From positions 44,778,555 to 44,842,554 of the forward strand of contig OX467083.1 of the NCBI GenBank assembly GCA_950106755.1: 64,000 nucleotides of DNA, written 5' to 3'. This DNA is from Climacium dendroides (lineage: Eukaryota; Streptophyta; Bryopsida; Hypnales; Climaciaceae). Shown piece after piece: positions 36,993 through 48,600 of this stretch. The first letter of the stretch is position 1; the number at the start of each line of letters is the position of its first letter. Made by a program: the position numbers and the translations under genes. The notes below the pieces were generated by a model. The model ran no database searches. It was not told the origin of the DNA and was given only the letters and a program-made list of their open reading frames with translations.

Positions 36993-37190
36993 GATGATGG
37001 TAGTTTTAGGCAAGGTGTGATTTTGGGTGTACACGCCTTGTGTAGCTCATGGTGTATGTTGATTGGTGGATATTACCCTTTGCACCCAAATTGTTTTCTG
37101 ATTTGAGAAAAAACATTTTGGTAATTAAAATGCAAATTTTTTAATTTGTTACACTTTCAATTTTCAGGTTTTAAAGTGTTTTTTTAGACC

Positions 37191-37756
37191 TTTAACCCCT
37201 AAAAGATGAGGCACATTTTGGGTACAAATTGTGAATAACAACCACTTCAGAGCAATTCAACTATACAAATTTGTACTATACTACTACAAGGATGTGTGAA
37301 AAAAATTTAGGAACTTTGACCACATGGATTGAAAGATTATAATGTTTGAAGTTAGAAGAATTTTTTTTTCCAACATGGCCAACATGGCCAATAAACTTTA
37401 ATTCCTCCAAGACCACTTAGAGTGAGATTTTTACACTACACATGGTTATTTTTTGGGACATTTTCATCTCAAGTGTATCATATAAATTATAAACCTATCA
37501 AATTTCAAAAGTATAGGAGGAGTTCTATGCATGCTACCCAAAGCTACTCAAGTTGCTTCAAAAGTCAAAGGCAACATAAATTTTGATTTTGACACCTAAT
37601 CGGAAAAAAAATTATATTTATACTTAGGAGGTACATGTTCATACCTTGTATCAAAATTTGAAGAACATTCGTTAAAAAATGACTTCATATGCACCTACCC
37701 GAGATCACCTATGTACATTCAATAGTCATTCAATCATTTAGGGATTAAGTACCCAA
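37191..37756 (+). mobile_element. TTAA-type element, internally deleted
   Basis: Begins tttaacccctaaaag and ends catttagggattaag. Interior blocks such as gtgtgaaaaaaatttaggaa and ttgaccacatggattgaaag resemble subfamily 2, and the right part has the ctacccgagatc...caat block preceding that family's right end. At about 0.57 kb it is shorter than the full-length copies. Confidence 0.55.
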
Positions 37757-38887
37757 ACTTAAAAATCTATAGGTTGTCTTTTGAAGGTATGTTTTTACTA
37801 AAAGCATATCTCTATGGCATTGGAGAAATTTAAAATATAAATTTTTTAATCCTTTGAATAGGTCTTTCGGAAATAGGAAGGCTCCCATATGAGCTCATTT
37901 TTTGGCATTTAAAAGGGTGAGTGCAAGAAAGACTCACCAGTTTTCGTAGCGTTTTGCTTAGTACCTAGTTTCAGCGACTTAGTACTATGAGTACTACAAT
38001 ACTGTAATGCAGAATTGGAAATTATTGTGGACCATTGATAAATCTGCAGATTGAGGTTACAATTGACAAGTGTCTAGCTATTGTACAATGCAGTGCTTCA
38101 ACATTTTCCAAGGAATTTTGACATTGGCCCCATTTACTGCCCTATAGGAGTATTACCAAATACTAGATGTTGTCTTATAGTACTATTGTAGCCTGGGGTC
38201 CCAGTTTCTCACTGAAAATAGTGAAGTCCACTTTTAAATTTTTAGAAAAAAAAGAGAACCATTATTTTAAAAAATAAAAAATGGCCATTTTGATAGACTT
38301 TGTCCTCATTACATTTCACCCGCCCTCCCCCCAAAAAATCATCTATATTGTTCAAAATGGCGCGCGCAAGTGACCTTTATTCGAGCGCTCCTGACACACT
38401 TGAAATTGAGTTTTCTTTAAAATCCTTTGGTAGGATCATGCAAATACATTATAGGAAGAGCCCATAAAAATTTCAGCTCAGAATGATCAAAATTGAATAC
38501 TCCCCAGTACTAAAAACCCCTAAACTACAAAGTGTGACAAATTAGCTAAATTAGAAATTAATTAGAATTTGATTTTTTTTAATTCTTAAAAAATATCGCC
38601 TCTTGTGGCTATGGAGTTCTCCACCTCCCAAAAAAATTTCAACTTCATTTTCTTGAACCTCCAAAAGTTGTGGCCAATGACAACTCTATCACTCGAAGTG
38701 TGACGCAAAAAAGGACTAGTCTTTTTGCACTCACCCAAAATCACTTTTTTTCACTATTATGGTAGACTCTCATCTTCAGCAAGTATTTAAGAATGATAGT
38801 AAATGGTTGATTTCCAACTATCCTTTTTGATTGATCATTTTTACTTTCATATCTTTGTTTTGGCAGAATTTCATCTTCAACAAGTAT

Positions 38888-39971
38888 TTAACCTCTAAAA
38901 TTCTTTCATGTTTAAAATCACAAAACTACTTGAAAATTATACTTATCATCTAAATTTATTTATTTTTAAATCTTACTATAGGATCCTTTGGTTAAAATGT
39001 TAGAGTGAATATCTCCGCCAATTGCAAGTTCAATGTCCCTAAACTTCAAAATATAAGTTCTTTCTAGCCCTTCCAAAAGGTGAAGTCTCGTCTTTCAACA
39101 TTTTAGATAAATACGCATATGTTCAATAATTTGCGTGTTTCAGTCAATATGTTGATTGAAATATATGTAAGAAAGTTATCATATTCATTTTTAAATAAAT
39201 AATAAAGTGGAAGGTGAAACATGGTGAAAGAAAAAACTTAAACACCTAATAACTTTTACAAGAAATTGAGAATTATTAAATCCAATAGTAAGAATTATCA
39301 AGCAAACAATTAGTAACTTTGATTTTGATTTTGATTTGAAAATTTTGAAAATTGAGTGCTAAAGATAATTTTATATAATTATGGGGAATTTAATTAAAAT
39401 GGCAGTCATTCTGCAACTTTGACACTTTTATAGTTTTAACTGCATGATTTGAAATGTATACGACCTCTAGATGTTTGAAATCTATACTAATCCTAGATGG
39501 CACTTTTATAATTTAGGCCACACAATCTAAAATCTATATCAGTCTTATGTGTCATTTTTGTGGTTTAGACATGAAATATTACCATTTTAACAAAATTCCC
39601 TACATATGTTTTACCTACTTTCATTGCCTCTAAAAAAAATCTTCATAGCTTTTGTCTCATTATTTGAAATTGAATAATTCAAATGTTTTTGAGTAGGTAT
39701 CAATGTTTACAATCCAAAAAGTTAATTAATGTTTTTTTAGAAATTATTTTTTGTTGTCTAGTTTGACAATGAAATTTTACAAAAATTTTATAACTTTTGC
39801 AATATTTATCATAATGATGTGAAACAAAGCTTCACATGTAGATTAGAATGATTAACATCCACACTATAAATTTCATGCAAAAAGTCCAAATTATGAACTC
39901 GATTATGAAGTCAATAGAGCCTACCTAAATTCTCAAAAAAATAGTAGGTTCCTTAGTTCTTCAGGGATTAA
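38888..39971 (+). mobile_element. TTAA-type element, subfamily 3
   Basis: Collinear with 6162-7062: ttaacctctaaaattcttt at the left, then attgcaagttcaatgtccct, aaggtgaag, the attcaaat region, and gttccttagttcttcagggattaa at the right. About 1.08 kb, non-coding. Confidence 0.6.
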
Positions 39972-41640
39972 AAATGATAGTAAATAATTGATCTCCAACT
40001 CATCATATTTGATATTGACTTTGAAGTTGGAATGCCTTGAGTTGTTTTATTCTAAATACAAAATTAAAATATTTTAGAAGTAATGTATGTTTTAAATAAT
40101 AGTTGAAAATATCATGAACATTCCAAAACATTGAATTAATTTGTCATATTTGTTTTCGAATTTCAAAATCTTTATCATAAATTTTATATCGTATTCATAG
40201 CACTATTCACCAAGCCAAAAGGCTCTCCTTGCCTATTTTTTGCCTTAATACTTTTTTTAAATTTTGCATGTATTTGCACATGTTATGGAGCAAAATATTA
40301 TATACCTCAATGTCATCAAATTAATCATAAATGTAATGCTATCTATTAAAGATTCAAATGTTACATTGAGTGAATAAAGAATTATTTGGACAAAGCATTG
40401 CCATGAAGCATTCTCTTTATCATCCAAAATAGATTATGGAGCTCTCAATAGACTTTACTAACAAGAAAAGAGGCAATACATTCAACCATTGTTTGAATTT
40501 AAATTTTCTACTTACAAATGAAACAATGACAAAGACATTGATGCCAGTTCATAAAAGACATCGACAAAAAAAAGAAAAGTTAATATTAGAAATTGTGAAA
40601 CTATGACAAAGATATTAATACATGTACAAAAGTTCTTTGACAATTATAGAGTTCTTCCTATGATTTATTCTATGTTCATGAATTGTTTTTTTTTCCTCCA
40701 TGCAAGAAGGCAAAATACTCCTTGCATCAATGCCAAATAATGTTATGCTTCTCTTTCACACAATGATGATTAGATAATGTCAATAACTAAAGGGTCAAAA
40801 TCCTAATTTTGTTGTCGAATCATAATATTATTAATCAAAACTAAAGGATTCCTTTATGAGTTCCCCAGCATTACAACTTCCTAGTCTATTAACTCTCTCC
40901 AATCTCTACCTTCATACAATTCATATCTATCTCTCGAACTAGCTAATTACTCTCTTCAAATTAATCTAAATTCACTCCCAAAGATCAAGGAGAGAGATTA
41001 TCCCAATCTCAAAAGGACATAGTTGAAGTTGATTAACAATGTTATGAATTCAACCTTAAATTTATTTATTGGAGAATCTTGATAATGTCTTAGGGTGTGT
41101 AATGACTTCAACAATCTTGTAAACAACTCTCCAAAAACTTCTTAACACTTAGCTATTGATGAGGACATTTTTTTGTTCAATGGATGACAAAGAATCCTTC
41201 CAGTCAGATAAAAGTGCAACTATTTCATCCTCGTAATTTTGCTATGAAAAAGGGAGGTCTTCTACAATCGTCATTAGAAAAATAATTGCTCATCAAAGGG
41301 ATTGTTTTCCTTTGAGGAATTCCCCTTAATGGAACTCACAATCCTTTTGAAGGATTATGGCCACTATTCACTGTTCATCATCAATGATGAACAATGGAAT
41401 TTTTTTTTAAATAATATAAAATTTTTTTTGAATTTTTTTAAAATATAATTAATTTTAATTTTAAATTAATTGAAATAAAGCAATTTGACGTGATCGCACT
41501 CATACCACATTAGATTCCAAAATTTTCAAATTTTATATTTACTTTAGTATTAAAAAAATTCAAATTTTAAATAATTTTTTCAATTATTGAACTATCATGT
41601 GTTAATTAGGCCCTATAGTATGCTAGCCTATTTTTTAAGT

Positions 41641-41674
<34 letters not shown>

Positions 41675-42492
41675 CGTTAGCATTCCCTACTATCTAACAA
41701 CTTACAGACCCTTTGAAGTTTTCTTTTGTTTTTTTTTCAAATTTTTTTTAAGGTTGACTTCCAATGAGTCTTTTGTATAATTTTTTTAAGTGAATAACTC
41801 ACATGGTAACCAAAGGGATGATATCCACAGTCACCACTTCGTCCTTTAGGTTGGGATGAACCATCCCCCTCGCTAGTCCCCTAATGAAAACGCTGAAATT
41901 TTTTATCTGCCACCCATGATAATATTTGCAAATTTTGAATTCATATTTGCAATCAAAGGTCCTAAACAAGCTAGGAGAGGAAAACAATTGCAGTAGATAA
42001 CTTAATCAAGCACAAAATAGGGAGTCTTTTTTTTATTTTAAAACATGCACCCCTGGAATGACTTTGGGCGGACAAGCACGGGGTGACTATTTTTTTAAGG
42101 GTTAAGCTCCTTCCTAACTTACTAGTGACTTTCCTGAGCTTCCCCATTTGTTTTCTTCGAGGTTCGGTTTGGGTTTTTTTCACGTGCTGCTGCCACTCAC
42201 TCATAGAAGCAGAGAATGAGTCATGGTCCTCATGGAACGGAGAGAGGAGACCAAATTAGTTCATAATGGAGGTACCTTTGCCTTTGTTTTAACAAAGTAA
42301 AACAATTTTGGGGTACACCATGACCACTCTTTATATGAATCAGCCCCACACTCATGGTGAGCTAGTGTGCTGTAAAACGGACCCTCTCCTTCACATGGAC
42401 CCTAGCCAGGACCTTTTTTTGGGGGGCGAAATTTTGCCAAACAGTCAAAAATCTGACCTCTCTGGCTTCGTCCCTCCAATAACTGGCCTCTG
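39972..42492. other. AT-rich intergenic DNA with poly-T tract
   Basis: No gene recognised. A run of 28 T lies at 41642-41669. Minus-strand frames at 41799-42204 (one basic, with KKTQTEPRRKQMGKLRK) sit in slightly higher-GC DNA but match no family I know and have no visible splice partners. Confidence 0.35.
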
Positions 42493-43024
42493 TACACTAA
42501 AATTGGTAAATAGTGTTGGGTGACAATTAGTGTTGTACACTAAATAGTGAAATTAGGTTGCCCCACACTAATTTCTCGACATTCTACACTATATAAATAT
42601 GTACAGTTTCTGTAGAAGGATGCACTAATGTAGGAGCCATGTGTGTTGCATGGGTTGGTGCACTGGTTCATGGCTCGGGTTTAAAGAATTACTTGTGCCT
42701 ATATCTGGAGAAGTGGTGAGTCATGAGGTAACTTTCCTGAGTAAGGCAACCTAATTGTTAAGGCAACCTAATTTCACTATTTAGTGTAGTGAATTGAATC
42801 ATAGCCTTGACTTATTATATTACCATTCTAACTTCTATATTTTTGTTCCCATCTAACACTAAATGCACTCTCGTAGAAATGTTGGAATGACCAAATTTTA
42901 CTATGGAGCTAAAATTATAGTGTTAGAATGGGTAAATAATGTTCTAACACTAACCTTGCAAATCACAATTAGTGTTATTGTTGACAATTAGTGTAGCCAA
43001 CACTATTTACCAATTTTAGTGTAG
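42493..43024. mobile_element. MITE with CACTAAAATTGG ends (copy B, interrupted)
   Basis: Same family as 17853-18130, with ends gtacactaaaattggtaaat and tttaccaattttagtgtag. It is longer because a second MITE occupies 42536-42788 inside it. The parts outside that insert align with copy A, including tgggtga.aattagtgttg on one side and ccatctaacactaaatgcac on the other. Confidence 0.88.
42536..42788. mobile_element. Nested MITE with CACTAAATAGTG ends
   Basis: Inverted ends tacactaaatagtgaaatta on the left and taatttcactatttagtgta on the right, about 27 bp each. The right end has an extra ggcaacctaatt copy. TA is outside CACTAAAT at both ends. A second, inverted and more worn copy lies at 8198-8396. 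Insertion into the other MITE dates it as younger than its host element. Confidence 0.88.
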
Positions 43025-45018
43025 TGCTTGCCAACATTGGTAAAAAAAAACACAAGCCCTGACCCTAGCTTCAGAGGAGAATGGAGCTGAGGTGATCCTT
43101 GAATACAGTGAAGGCACCCATAACTGATCAAATAAGGAATTTGGGACATGACGAGGAGGAGCAGTGGAAAGAAGGTGAAGCAAATATTGCACGAGGTGTG
43201 CAGTGACATGAATGATGGGGATTTGCAAAAAAGTTTGGTAATTTTTGTGTTGAAAGTGAAATCAAGGGAACCGACCCATTTCTAGCTACTTAAGCAATTT
43301 CGCATATTTGGAGTGCTATTTTCTTGAGTGGGAAAATTTTTCCATGTACAGAAATAGAATTTAGAAGGATTCCATTTTTTTTTTTAAGAATTTTATTTCT
43401 CAAAACATAATTACTATGAATTTTTTAATTGAAGATTTAATTCAACATATTCTTGTCATGTAGGTCCTCCTATTTCCAACCACGGGTTGGTTGCAAAATC
43501 GACCAAGATTACAGCCAATCATAATGTGCCATGACTACATTGGAGATTGTGCAATAATTAATCTCTTACTTCCTCCTGCTGATTGGAAAGAGTGTAATCT
43601 ATATGATGGGTATGGATCCTTAGTTGCAAATGGGTCGGCCCCCTTACTATGATTTTTGAAAGGCTAAAGTTCTTGTTGACCCATGGCCAATGCTTAAAGT
43701 CATCCCAAACTACTCACTAACAGACTTGAGGCTACTTACTTATAGTGGCACGGAAAATACGGCATGCCATAATTCTTGTGACAATCAATCAAACAAGGAA
43801 GCTTCTTATAACCTATAAAATATTTTTAAAAAACAGAAATGCTCATGGGGCTCTAGTTAGGGATGGGTACCTCTACTATAGACCACTTTAGCAATTGAAT
43901 GCATCTACAAAAAATTATTTTTCTATTGCAAGAACTAATCATGTCTTTGAATCTGCACATCTCTTTACAAGTTGCAAGTGGACCGATTTGGAGAGACCTA
44001 CAGTCACAAATAGGTATCAATGTCCTTATCTTTGAAAATTTATAAGTAATTCAAAAATGCTTGGAAAAATACAAAACCACTTGTGTTAGGTTCCATGTCT
44101 ATTTTTCTTTCTCTAAAAAATGATACAAAAATACTTTTGTCTAGGGAAACATATGAAAAAGGTGGACCAGCCCTTAAATGGTCGCTTTTAGAACGTACTA
44201 CCTTACATTCAAAATAGGGTCACAACATAGGATTGCAAAGCAGAGAACTCAATCAACAAGCACACATGTTTAGGACTGTCAGTGGTTCATTCAACACAGA
44301 GCACTACAAAAGCATCATTGTGGCAAACCCAGTTGCTTTTCATTCCCTGAAATAGCAAAAAAAAAATGTGGAGTGAGTGAAAAAAAATCCACAAACCTCA
44401 AAACATGGGGCCAAGTTGGCTACTAACATTAAATCAATTTCAGCCTCTGATGAGGGAGAAGCAACAGAGGTCTGAATTGCCAGAATGAAAAAACGCCATA
44501 GTGCATCCACCAGTTCATGCCAATATCACCATGTTATAAACAAAATTTAAAATTAAAAACATGATCTGAAATTATAGTCACTTGCACCATTAATCCATTA
44601 TGTACCTCAAAACTAGCAACATTTAACCCTTATAGTTTAGTGATCGTGGAAATCATCCATTTTGGCATTGTGTGAATAGCTGATTTAAAAAAATTCAAAA
44701 GCACTTGTTGGAAGTCAAACCACTTGTTTTCATGCAAAATTCCAAAGATGAATAATTGCACTTCAGCCCTACATAGAAGGATTCTCTGCCATTCATCAAC
44801 CAAAAAATGGTCGCAAAGTTGTTTATGGGTTAAGTTATGGACCACTGCTGCATGTGCCAAGCCCTTTTAAGAAGTGAAGGAATAGGCTCGTGAATTGAAA
44901 ATCAGAGGCAGGCTAACAGAGCTCTGAAAGAGTTCATAGCTCACCTTTGGAGAAATGTATATAAGGCTCACCAAGGTTGGGTATTTCAGAGTTTTGAAAG
45001 TAATCTGCAATTGATGTA
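43025..45018. other. Intergenic DNA, nothing recognised
   Basis: Mixed AT-rich DNA. Minus-strand frames at 43003-43228 and 44630-44860 are not recognised. No splice-supported coding region or further repeat structure was seen. Confidence 0.35.
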
Positions 45019-45572
45019 CTCTCTCTGTCTCAAAATAAATTTGAGGTTGCAGAAAATTGGTCGTCTTGAATTAAGTTTGATGTTTTTAATGGCCGATAGA
45101 AATGAAACGCTAGCAGCATGCTTGATGGCGTCATCTGGGCAATACAATGTGATCTGCAGATCCCCTTATGTTGTGCCTTGTCCTTGCTCATAGTGATTGC
45201 CTGGACTGCTGGGAGAGGAAAATATTGTTCCACATTTTTTTGTCTGGGTTCTAGAAAGCTTTCTCTAATACATCAATCACAGAGTCAATTTCCTTCTTGG
45301 AGAGTTGTAGGAGATGGTTTGCATCCTTCTTCCAATGGTTCAATCACTTGCAAGTCTCAATCAAACACAGTTCAATGCATGCAGTTGTTTGCAGAATAGA
45401 AGGAAATTGACAATTTTCAACATGACCCCTATGGCCAGACTTCAAAACTTTCAACCAGAAGGGGATGGCTAGAAGGTGCAATAACTATGCATTCCTGTCC
45501 AAATAGGAGCACCTTACATGTTAATCTAGCCCTTTTCCAAGAAAGCATGGATTTATTTTGAAACAGAGGGAG
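45019..45572. mobile_element. Stowaway-like (mariner-type) MITE
   Basis: Left end ctctctctgtctcaaaataa and right end ttattttgaaacagagggag are inverted repeats of about 20 bp, each bordered by TA (45017-45018 and 45573-45574). A TA duplication with ends close to CTCCCTCTGT is the signature of Stowaway MITEs of the Tc1/mariner superfamily. Length 554 bp. Two open frames inside (45118-45399 plus and 45429-45686 minus, the latter crossing the end) show no transposase motif. Confidence 0.82.
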
Positions 45573-46145
45573 TAACATATATGAGGTAGGCCATGAAACT
45601 ACAAAAAAACCTTGTGTGTCTGCAACAGAAGCTACAGGGAAGGAACAGTGATAAGTTACTACGGCTAGTTTGAACACCATGAGCAAGATGAGAAGGAAAA
45701 CACAACCTGATGCGAAAGATTAAAAATCTGCATACGAGTGATCAACTTCAAAACCTCGTTCACGATCAATTCTCAAATACTCGGATTTTGACAAGCTGGA
45801 CACCAAAAGCCACAAAACAGACTTATTGACATACTTTGCAACATTCTCTTACATTCTCTTAAAAATGGTGTACCATTAGAGATTGATGAATTGTGCATAA
45901 CGTAACAAGAATGTAGAATCCTTTAAGTTTCAAGCCTCACCCACATCTATTGGATACAATATCCACCTACAGTAACCTAACCCTAACCAAACCCTTCTCA
46001 GGTGAACTGCAGTACAATATTCCTACAACACATCAAGCCGCTTGAGACAGCAGAGAACATACCCCCCAAAAAATCATAATGGGATAATGATGGTGCCAAT
46101 ATTCCTCCAGCAAGTGTGAATGTACAAAACAGCTGACAGCCGCCA

Positions 46146-47787
46146 CTAGTGATGACCCGCTTTGTCCCATTTACTCTTCTTGTTGGTGCGAGTTTCACTC
46201 CTTACTTCAGTTGTGGTGGTGGTGGTGGTAGTATAGACGAGTGAGGAAGTCGTATTGATGATGTTATGGGCTCCCTCTGCAAGCCGAGCATTTGTAGCAG
46301 CTGCTGCAAGTGACACTGCACAAAGAACAGCTCTATTAACTGAAAAGTCTGTCTCGGATCTTTAACCACTTACTTGAAGAGTAATAATACAATGTATAAT
46401 AAACAATTGAAAGTTAAATAATTCATTTGACATTACACTGTTGGAGTTATTACATTCATTGATTTGGACTGGTTCCAAGGTCTGAAAGGGTGTAGCAGGC
46501 TCTTGTCAGTGAGACATTCACCCGGAATGATACTTCAAGAGGAGGTGCTGACTTAAACAAGTCACCTATAAGAGCAGATGATTGATCTACAATAAACAAG
46601 ATGATCAATTCGAACCCCTACAACAAATGGGAAATGTCGAAAATATTTACACACGGGCAACTGTGAAAAACAAAAAAAACTAGCGTCCAACATCATATGA
46701 ACCATGTTTGACAAGCTCAGAGCTCTACAATTCTGACTAAAAAGTTCCATGAACTCCAACCAATCACACAGCTCGGGTTCAAGGTGTCATTGGCTTGGTT
46801 ACCAGCATAAAACCAGTTAGTAGGGCGTTCAAAATGCACTAAGCACCTTTTTGAGAAGTAATGAGCTGCGTTGCGCGCACAAAATCAACGCTAGATCGTT
46901 GGTTCTGCCTCCTCTCCTGCTCCTTGCGATCTGCCTCTTTTCTTTGATCTGCAGCTGTATGACAATCCACATAAAACACAAAAATTCAGATTGGAATTGG
47001 CCCTCAAACGCACCATCACAGGAATTAAAAAATTATCCTTCAGTTTCAACTCTGCCATTCTATACCAATCAGGGGTTCACGAGCAACATTTCGCTCAGTG
47101 CGGTACATGTTATCATCCATGACAGCAAGCTGCAATAATGATGAAGACAAAAAAAAAAAAAACACAAAATGCCATGGACTAAGAAGCTATACCCAATGCA
47201 GCTGCATAGTCACGTTTGTCGTATCCATGCGGGTTGAAGATTTCAGGGTCAAAACAGCTGCCAATGTCATCGATATTTTGATGCATAACTGCAAGTTGCA
47301 AGAAATCTGGATTTCGGTAACCCTTTGAATTCCGCAAATCTTCATTAAAGGTGCGCCCCTTTTCCTTATACATCAAGAAATTCGTAAATCTTGCCTGCAA
47401 GTCCTCTGAGCACGGAGAGGATGGGGGGGAAGGCCAAAATTTAGCAAGCACATCCTCCTCCACGACGGGAACAGGGGCTTCGACACCGTTTTCACTCGTT
47501 TCTTGTACCTTGGAATCCTCTTGCTCACTCTCTTCAATTTCCATGGGTGCAACTCCACCAGTTTCAACAACCGGCGACCCAGAAGCCTCCACTGCCGCAT
47601 CGCCTAGAACGGCTTCATCTACCCTAACCTCGTCTCCATGCCCCTCGTCTCCATGCCCCTCGTCGTGAGCGTAGTCCACAATACTCCCGGCCGCCTCCAA
47701 AGGGACTTTCACAGGGCTGTCATCCAAATCGTCGTTATCTGAGTCAGCGTCGCCGTAGACGGAGAGCAAGGCAATGCCCTCCGCCAT
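46146..47787 (-). CDS. SAP30BP: SAP30-binding protein / HCNGP-like nuclear protein
   Basis: Nuclear protein of the HCNGP family; the animal homologue binds the SAP30 co-repressor subunit and is linked to transcription and splicing. Three minus-strand exons join in frame: 47787-47193, 46954-46847 and 46315-46146, encoding 290 residues, near the usual family length. Residues about 1-115 are acidic and low in complexity, with repeated DEGHGDE. The conserved domain follows: FWPSPP, then a region with RTFNEDLRNSKGYRNPDFLQ and SCFDPEIFNPHGYDKRDYA. Exon 2 carries a charged ADQRKEADRKEQERRQ helix. Exon 3 ends with a Thr-rich run and KKSKWDK near the terminus. The frame reads on past the exon 1 donor as if longer, but the GT at 47192-47191 and the phase-matched acceptor agree with the family. 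A dead partial copy lies at 29245-29585. Confidence 0.9.
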
Positions 47788-48600
47788 GACGATTAAGCTC
47801 GCTGCTCTTCAAACCCCTGACAACGAAGCCTCCAAAGTCTCGGAAACAACGCCTCCGAACCCTAACACTCGGAAGCTCAATGCCACACGATCAATCCAAG
47901 CCTGAATACTCCTTTTCCACTTCCACGCGTCCTGAGTCTCCAGCAATCCCCACTCTCACTTGAAATTCAAGCATCGGACTGTAAGAATCCTAAAGCTGCA
48001 ACCATCCAGGCTGTGGGCTCTCTCTGGCGATGAGGAAGTGGACACACCGTCGTTTCCCCGACGAAGCTTCAAACCCTAACTTCACAGTCCGAGTACTGTA
48101 TCCCAAAATACTGCAACCAAAACATGACCGCCAGGGAAAACCTAGATTGCAACAAAGCAACAACTTCAACGCCCGCTCCTGTAGCGCTCAGGTCAAACCA
48201 ACGAGCAGCTAACCATAAGCACTCCCCGGCCAAATAATCCGAGAAACAAAGAAAACAACGGGAGTGTAACCCTAAAAGCACCGACCTAAATCAAAAACTC
48301 CACAACGAATCACCAAAGAATGAACATATCACGAGACTAAATTATTTTAAAATTTAAAACGCAAAAGATATCGATCTTACTTACAGCGGGAGTGGCGTCA
48401 ACGTTTCCAAGGCGCCTTCGTCACGCAAAGCACCGCAGCAAGCTTGCTTCGCCGCTTGCGAGCTGCGCCCCATGGCAAGCCCCCGAACTCCCTTCCACTC
48501 TTCAATTTGGAGCGAAACTTGATTTTTTGCGAAGGGTTCGAAAACCAGGTCACACTAAAATTGGGAACTACACTGATTTATCCTGATTGTGCATGTGGCC
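47788..48600 (-). promoter_or_regulatory. 5' flank of the SAP30BP-like gene with telo-box motifs
   Basis: The higher-GC flank holds accctaa motifs at about 47859, 48073 and 48263 (cgaaccctaaca, caaaccctaact, gtaaccctaaaa). Telo boxes of this kind are frequent upstream of plant genes for translation and RNA processing. Short plus-strand frames here (48030-48212, 48392-48629) are not recognised. An additional 5' UTR exon is possible. Confidence 0.45.

Noticed and set aside
42308..42523. Plus-strand frame as a gene
   Set aside because: It runs into the MITE end at 42493 and has no recognised domain or splice context.
46955..47192. C/D-box snoRNA in the SAP30BP intron 1
   Set aside because: An ATGATAA and a later CTGA are present on the minus strand, but the C box is imperfect and no convincing terminal stem or guide region was found.
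47194..47787. Plus-strand frame 47351-47668 as a gene
   Set aside because: It is the antisense of the acidic, low-complexity exon 1 of the SAP30BP-like gene, which carries the conserved family domain.
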